This document shows, one piece after another, positions 61,706 to 64,000 of a stretch of DNA of 64,000 nt. The notes below the pieces were generated by a model. That model saw only the letters and a program-made list of their open reading frames with translations. It searched no databases and was not told the origin of the DNA. A program made the position numbers and the translations under genes. The first letter of the stretch is position 1. Every line of letters starts with the position of its first letter. This DNA comes from an uncultured Persicobacter sp. Its GTDB lineage: Bacteria > Bacteroidota > Bacteroidia > Cytophagales > Cyclobacteriaceae. The DNA is taken from NCBI GenBank assembly GCA_947498325.1, contig CANMKE010000002.1, positions 248,001 through 312,000 on the forward strand. The letters run 5' to 3'.

Positions 61706-62281
61706 ATGTTTTTACGTTTTAAGCCAAAATCTAAAGAGGATCGCCTCTTGGAGGGCTGCCGAAAGGGCGACCCTCAGCAGCAGCGATTGCTCTATGAGCA
61801 AGTGGCCCCGCAGATGCTGTCGGTTTGCCGACGCTATGTGGCGGATGCTCAGGAGGCGGAAAGCGTCATGGTACAGGGGTTTCTGAAGGTGTTCGAGTGT
61901 ATTGATTCTTTTAGTGGTGAAGGGAAGCTGCAGGCATGGATTCGCAAAATTATGGTGAACGAATGCCTGATGTACCTGAGAAAGGAAAAGCGAGCGGTGC
62001 TTTTTGTGGAGGTGGAAGAAGCATCCCATGAAGCCCCTTTGCAAGCAGACAGTGACCTGCAAGCGGATGAACTGATGATGCTTATTGAGCAGTTGCCTAC
62101 AGGTTACCGAACGGTTTTTAACCTGTATGCCATAGAGGGCTTTAGTCATCAGGAAATCGCTGACCAACTTGAGATCAGTATCAATACCTCAAAGTCACAG
62201 CTGAGCCGTGCACGACAACTGCTTCAGCAACAAATAAAAGCATTGGAAAAAATTGAAATAAAGGGAAATGGAAATTTTTGA
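61706..62281 (+). CDS. ECF-type RNA polymerase sigma-70 factor
   Basis: A 191-residue sigma factor. Region 2 (about 25-95) includes LYEQVAPQMLSVCRRYV and WIRKIMVNECLMYLR; region 4 (about 130-180) has LPTGYRTVFNLYAIEGFSH followed by the helix-turn-helix EIADQLEISINTSKSQLSRAR. It directs polymerase to an envelope-stress or similar regulon. Its stop overlaps the start of the next gene by 14 bases, so translation is coupled to the likely anti-sigma factor. Confidence 0.9.
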   Translation: MFLRFKPKSKEDRLLEGCRKGDPQQQRLLYEQVAPQMLSVCRRYVADAQEAESVMVQGFLKVFECIDSFSGEGKLQAWIRKIMVNECLMYLRKEKRAVLFVEVEEASHEAPLQADSDLQADELMMLIEQLPTGYRTVFNLYAIEGFSHQEIADQLEISINTSKSQLSRARQLLQQQIKALEKIEIKGNGNF

Positions 62282-63029
62282 TCAAGAATTCAAGGATAAA
62301 TTATCCCAGCACGAAACCCCACCTTCTGCTGAGGCATGGAGCCAAATTGCTATGGGGCTTCAGCAAAAGTCTTCCTCGAGAAGGGGCATGCCTTACTGGC
62401 GGGTGGCAGCAAGTTTATTGCTGTTGCTGAGTTTTGTTGGCGGGGGCTATTATTTATCATTAAGAACGGTGCTGCGGCAGGTGCCGATGCTGAGCCAGCA
62501 GGTGGAGGACACCAAGGTGGAGCAGAAGCACCAGCTGATTAAGCCTGATGTTTCAGCCTTGGCGACCAACATTTCGAAGGCAGAAACCACCACGCCGAGC
62601 CGTGGAGCCACGGAAATTGCGGCAGCAGTGCCAAAGAAGGCACACAAGCGACCGCAACACAGGGCACCGAAAATAGCGAAAGCAAGGCCAACGCCCGTGA
62701 AGGAACGGGCTGTGGTAAAGGCCCTTCCTGTTCAGACCCTCGCGATGGCTGCGCCTGAACCTGTAAAAATTGAAATGCATACTGAAGTGGCATTGGAAGA
62801 GGTGGAAAAAGTGATTGCGGCACCTGCGGCAGCGTCAGACGAGTCACTTTTGGCGATGGAGGAAAGTTTGCCCGATCAGCGGAGTGGTGTAGCGGTGACG
62901 ATCACCTATATTCCTTCCGAAGAAAAACCGATCGACAAAGTGAAAGGCTTTTTGGAAAAGAAGTGGAACCAACGTCAGGACGGCGAGCAATTTATCGCCA
63001 AACAATTTTCAAAACTTAGAAGAAGATAA
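62268..63029 (+). CDS. Probable anti-sigma factor, membrane protein
   Basis: A 253-residue protein with a cytoplasmic N-terminus (1-43, PPSAEAWSQI), one membrane helix (about 44-64, VAASLLLLLSFVGGGYYLSL) and a long alanine-, lysine- and proline-rich periplasmic part. The end (about 210-253) is basic. This topology and the overlap with the sigma gene mark it as the cognate anti-sigma factor. It lacks a recognisable zinc-binding motif. The periplasmic part is low-complexity and GC-richer than its surroundings. Confidence 0.7.
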   Translation: MEIFDQEFKDKLSQHETPPSAEAWSQIAMGLQQKSSSRRGMPYWRVAASLLLLLSFVGGGYYLSLRTVLRQVPMLSQQVEDTKVEQKHQLIKPDVSALATNISKAETTTPSRGATEIAAAVPKKAHKRPQHRAPKIAKARPTPVKERAVVKALPVQTLAMAAPEPVKIEMHTEVALEEVEKVIAAPAAASDESLLAMEESLPDQRSGVAVTITYIPSEEKPIDKVKGFLEKKWNQRQDGEQFIAKQFSKLRRR

Positions 63030-63049
63030 CAACCTTATAATTCATACTC

Positions 63050-64000
63050 ATGGACAATCAATATCGCAAAATCGTATTTTGCCTCATTTGCTGTGTTTAT
63101 TTTTCGGTGCAGGCCCTGGCCTCAGGCACCTCACCAGTAACCGACACCCTCAAGGTGGAAACCAATAAAGGGGCGAAAATCTTGATCATCGCTAATGATA
63201 AAGAGGCCTTGAAAGAGCTGAAAGTACTTGACGTCAATCAGATTCTGCAAGATATGGACGTGGCGGCAGACTCGGTCAAAAAGGAGAAGCTGGTGATTAA
63301 AAAGACTGATGACACTTACCTGAGGGCTGAAAATACCCTTGAGCCTTTCGATGCACCGCTTGAAGATCATTCCGATGAGGCTTTCAGAAAGCGCGGGAAG
63401 AAATATCAGAAACAGCCTTTGAAAGAGAAGAAACGGTTGATTATCCATTACGGAAAGGATTCTGAGATGAACAAGGATCTTGAGGCCCAAGGAGCGATGC
63501 GCTTTGATAATGACGAAGGCATGGGCATTTATTGGGGCGAGAAATACAAGATGGAGATTAATAAAAAGTACCGTGACAAGCCTGCCAAACGTCGCTCTTA
63601 TGGCTATGGCCTGATAGATTTCGGCGGAAACAACTGGCTGGAAGATGGCAAGACGGTCAGTGGAAATCAACCTTATAACGTAAGACCGTGGGGGTCGTGG
63701 TATGTGGGGCTTGGTGGAGGTTATATGCTGATGCTTGGCAACCATTTTGGGTTTGATTTTTCCACCAGCATTTCATGGTATAACTTCAAGTTTCAGGATG
63801 CTACTGTTCGGTTGGTCAAAGGGCCTGACGAGCTGGAATTTGTTCATGAAACGGCGCCAAATATCAGTTCTATCAAATCTAAACTGACGGTGCCTTACAT
63901 TAACGCTTCGTTTATTCCGACTTTTAAAATTGGTCCTCGCTATCGTGGGTTAAGTATTGGTGCAGGGGTTTATGGCGGTTACCGAATAGGGGCGCACACC
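63050..64000 (+). CDS. Secreted outer-membrane-like protein (3' part missing)
   Basis: An ATG at 63050, 20 bases after the anti-sigma gene, opens a frame that remains open to the window end (317 residues). A signal peptide (about 1-23, ending ALASG) is followed by a charged, lysine-rich region (about 30-180) and then by glycine/aromatic beta strands (WYVGLGGGYMLMLGNHFGF, and GLSIGAGVYGGYRIGAHT at the end) typical of an outer-membrane barrel. It completes a sigma/anti-sigma/barrel unit common in Bacteroidota. An opposite-strand frame of 204 codons here is a shadow. Confidence 0.7.
   Translation, partial: MDNQYRKIVFCLICCVYFSVQALASGTSPVTDTLKVETNKGAKILIIANDKEALKELKVLDVNQILQDMDVAADSVKKEKLVIKKTDDTYLRAENTLEPFDAPLEDHSDEAFRKRGKKYQKQPLKEKKRLIIHYGKDSEMNKDLEAQGAMRFDNDEGMGIYWGEKYKMEINKKYRDKPAKRRSYGYGLIDFGGNNWLEDGKTVSGNQPYNVRPWGSWYVGLGGGYMLMLGNHFGFDFSTSISWYNFKFQDATVRLVKGPDELEFVHETAPNISSIKSKLTVPYINASFIPTFKIGPRYRGLSIGAGVYGGYRIGAHT

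Noticed and set aside
61533-61886. Plus-strand ORF of 117 codons
   Set aside because: It overlaps the start of the sigma factor gene out of frame and reads through the leader; composition is not protein-like.
63131-63745. Minus-strand ORF of 204 codons
   Set aside because: Antisense to the secreted protein starting at 63050, which has a signal peptide and a barrel-like end.

Overview
The window looks like chromosomal DNA from a gliding Bacteroidota bacterium, most likely of the Cytophagales type (inference). Evidence: a gldB gliding lipoprotein; a TonB-dependent receptor with the N-terminal carboxypeptidase-like domain typical of this phylum; many short-signal lipoproteins; a fused ccoNO oxidase gene; an ECF sigma/anti-sigma pair next to an outer-membrane barrel; and promoters of the Bacteroidota type (TTTG near -33, TAnnTTTG near -7) with weak Shine-Dalgarno sequences. 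I saw no rRNA, tRNA, CRISPR array, transposase or phage gene. Two genes are cut by the window ends: a Na/Pi cotransporter at the left and an outer-membrane-like protein at the right.

Layout. 1-5.8 kb: Na/Pi cotransporter, FecA-type TonB receptor, imelysin-family lipoprotein (iron uptake) and small unknown genes. 5.8-7.9 kb: glycogen branching enzyme. 8.3-14.3 kb: cbb3 oxidase operon (fused ccoNO, ccoQ, one-heme ccoP, ccoG, ccoH, TauE/DsbD-like membrane protein). 14.6-17.4 kb: glyA, tatC, rpiB. 17.5-27.6 kb: lipoprotein, a PLD-nuclease/helicase, ung, an Omp85-like barrel, nth, a degenerate asparagine-synthetase-like protein whose gene carries a cluster of DnaA boxes, and gldB. 28.0-33.6 kb: ammonifying nitrite reductase (nrfHA) with cytochrome c maturation (resB-like, ccsA) and an outer-membrane barrel. 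33.9-36.9 kb: DUF4331 / PKD-DUF4331 / TPR cassette. 37.0-42.5 kb, mostly minus strand: a royal-jelly/DJ-1 fusion, a candidate 48-residue gene, a BASS transporter and a ClC channel with CBS domains. 42.7-49.0 kb: nitronate monooxygenase-like, OmpA-like, M23 peptidase, prmA, tpiA. 49.2-53.3 kb: two unknown secreted proteins, an unusual paired-repeat intergenic region, an SDR/DUF2867 protein and a degenerate receiver. 53.4-58.4 kb: ccoI and ccoS, which are normally neighbours, separated by about 2.4 kb of unrelated genes. 58.6-64 kb: mdh, DUF1349 protein, a repeat-rich gap, trxA, and a sigma/anti-sigma/barrel unit.

How it fits together. The central theme is low-oxygen and anaerobic respiration. 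The cbb3 oxidase with its assembly factors (ccoG, ccoH, ccoI, ccoS) and the nitrite-to-ammonia system (nrfHA with resB/ccsA for haem attachment) both need cytochrome c maturation. The ccoN and nrfH upstream regions share a near-identical 12-bp palindrome with Fnr/Crp spacing (TGACAAATGTCA and TGATAATTGTCA), which suggests one oxygen- or redox-responsive regulator. That regulator is not in the window. The rest is housekeeping, DNA repair and envelope genes.

Most unusual points: four GTGRAAC-N3-GTGRAAC pairs between two convergent genes; the DnaA-box array inside a coding region; the royal-jelly/DJ-1 fusion; the interrupted ccoI-ccoS unit with flanking repeats; and several enzymes with altered key residues (asparagine synthetase, M23, imelysin, receiver). 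No clear complete new defence or mobile system was found. The solitary PLD-helicase is the nearest candidate.
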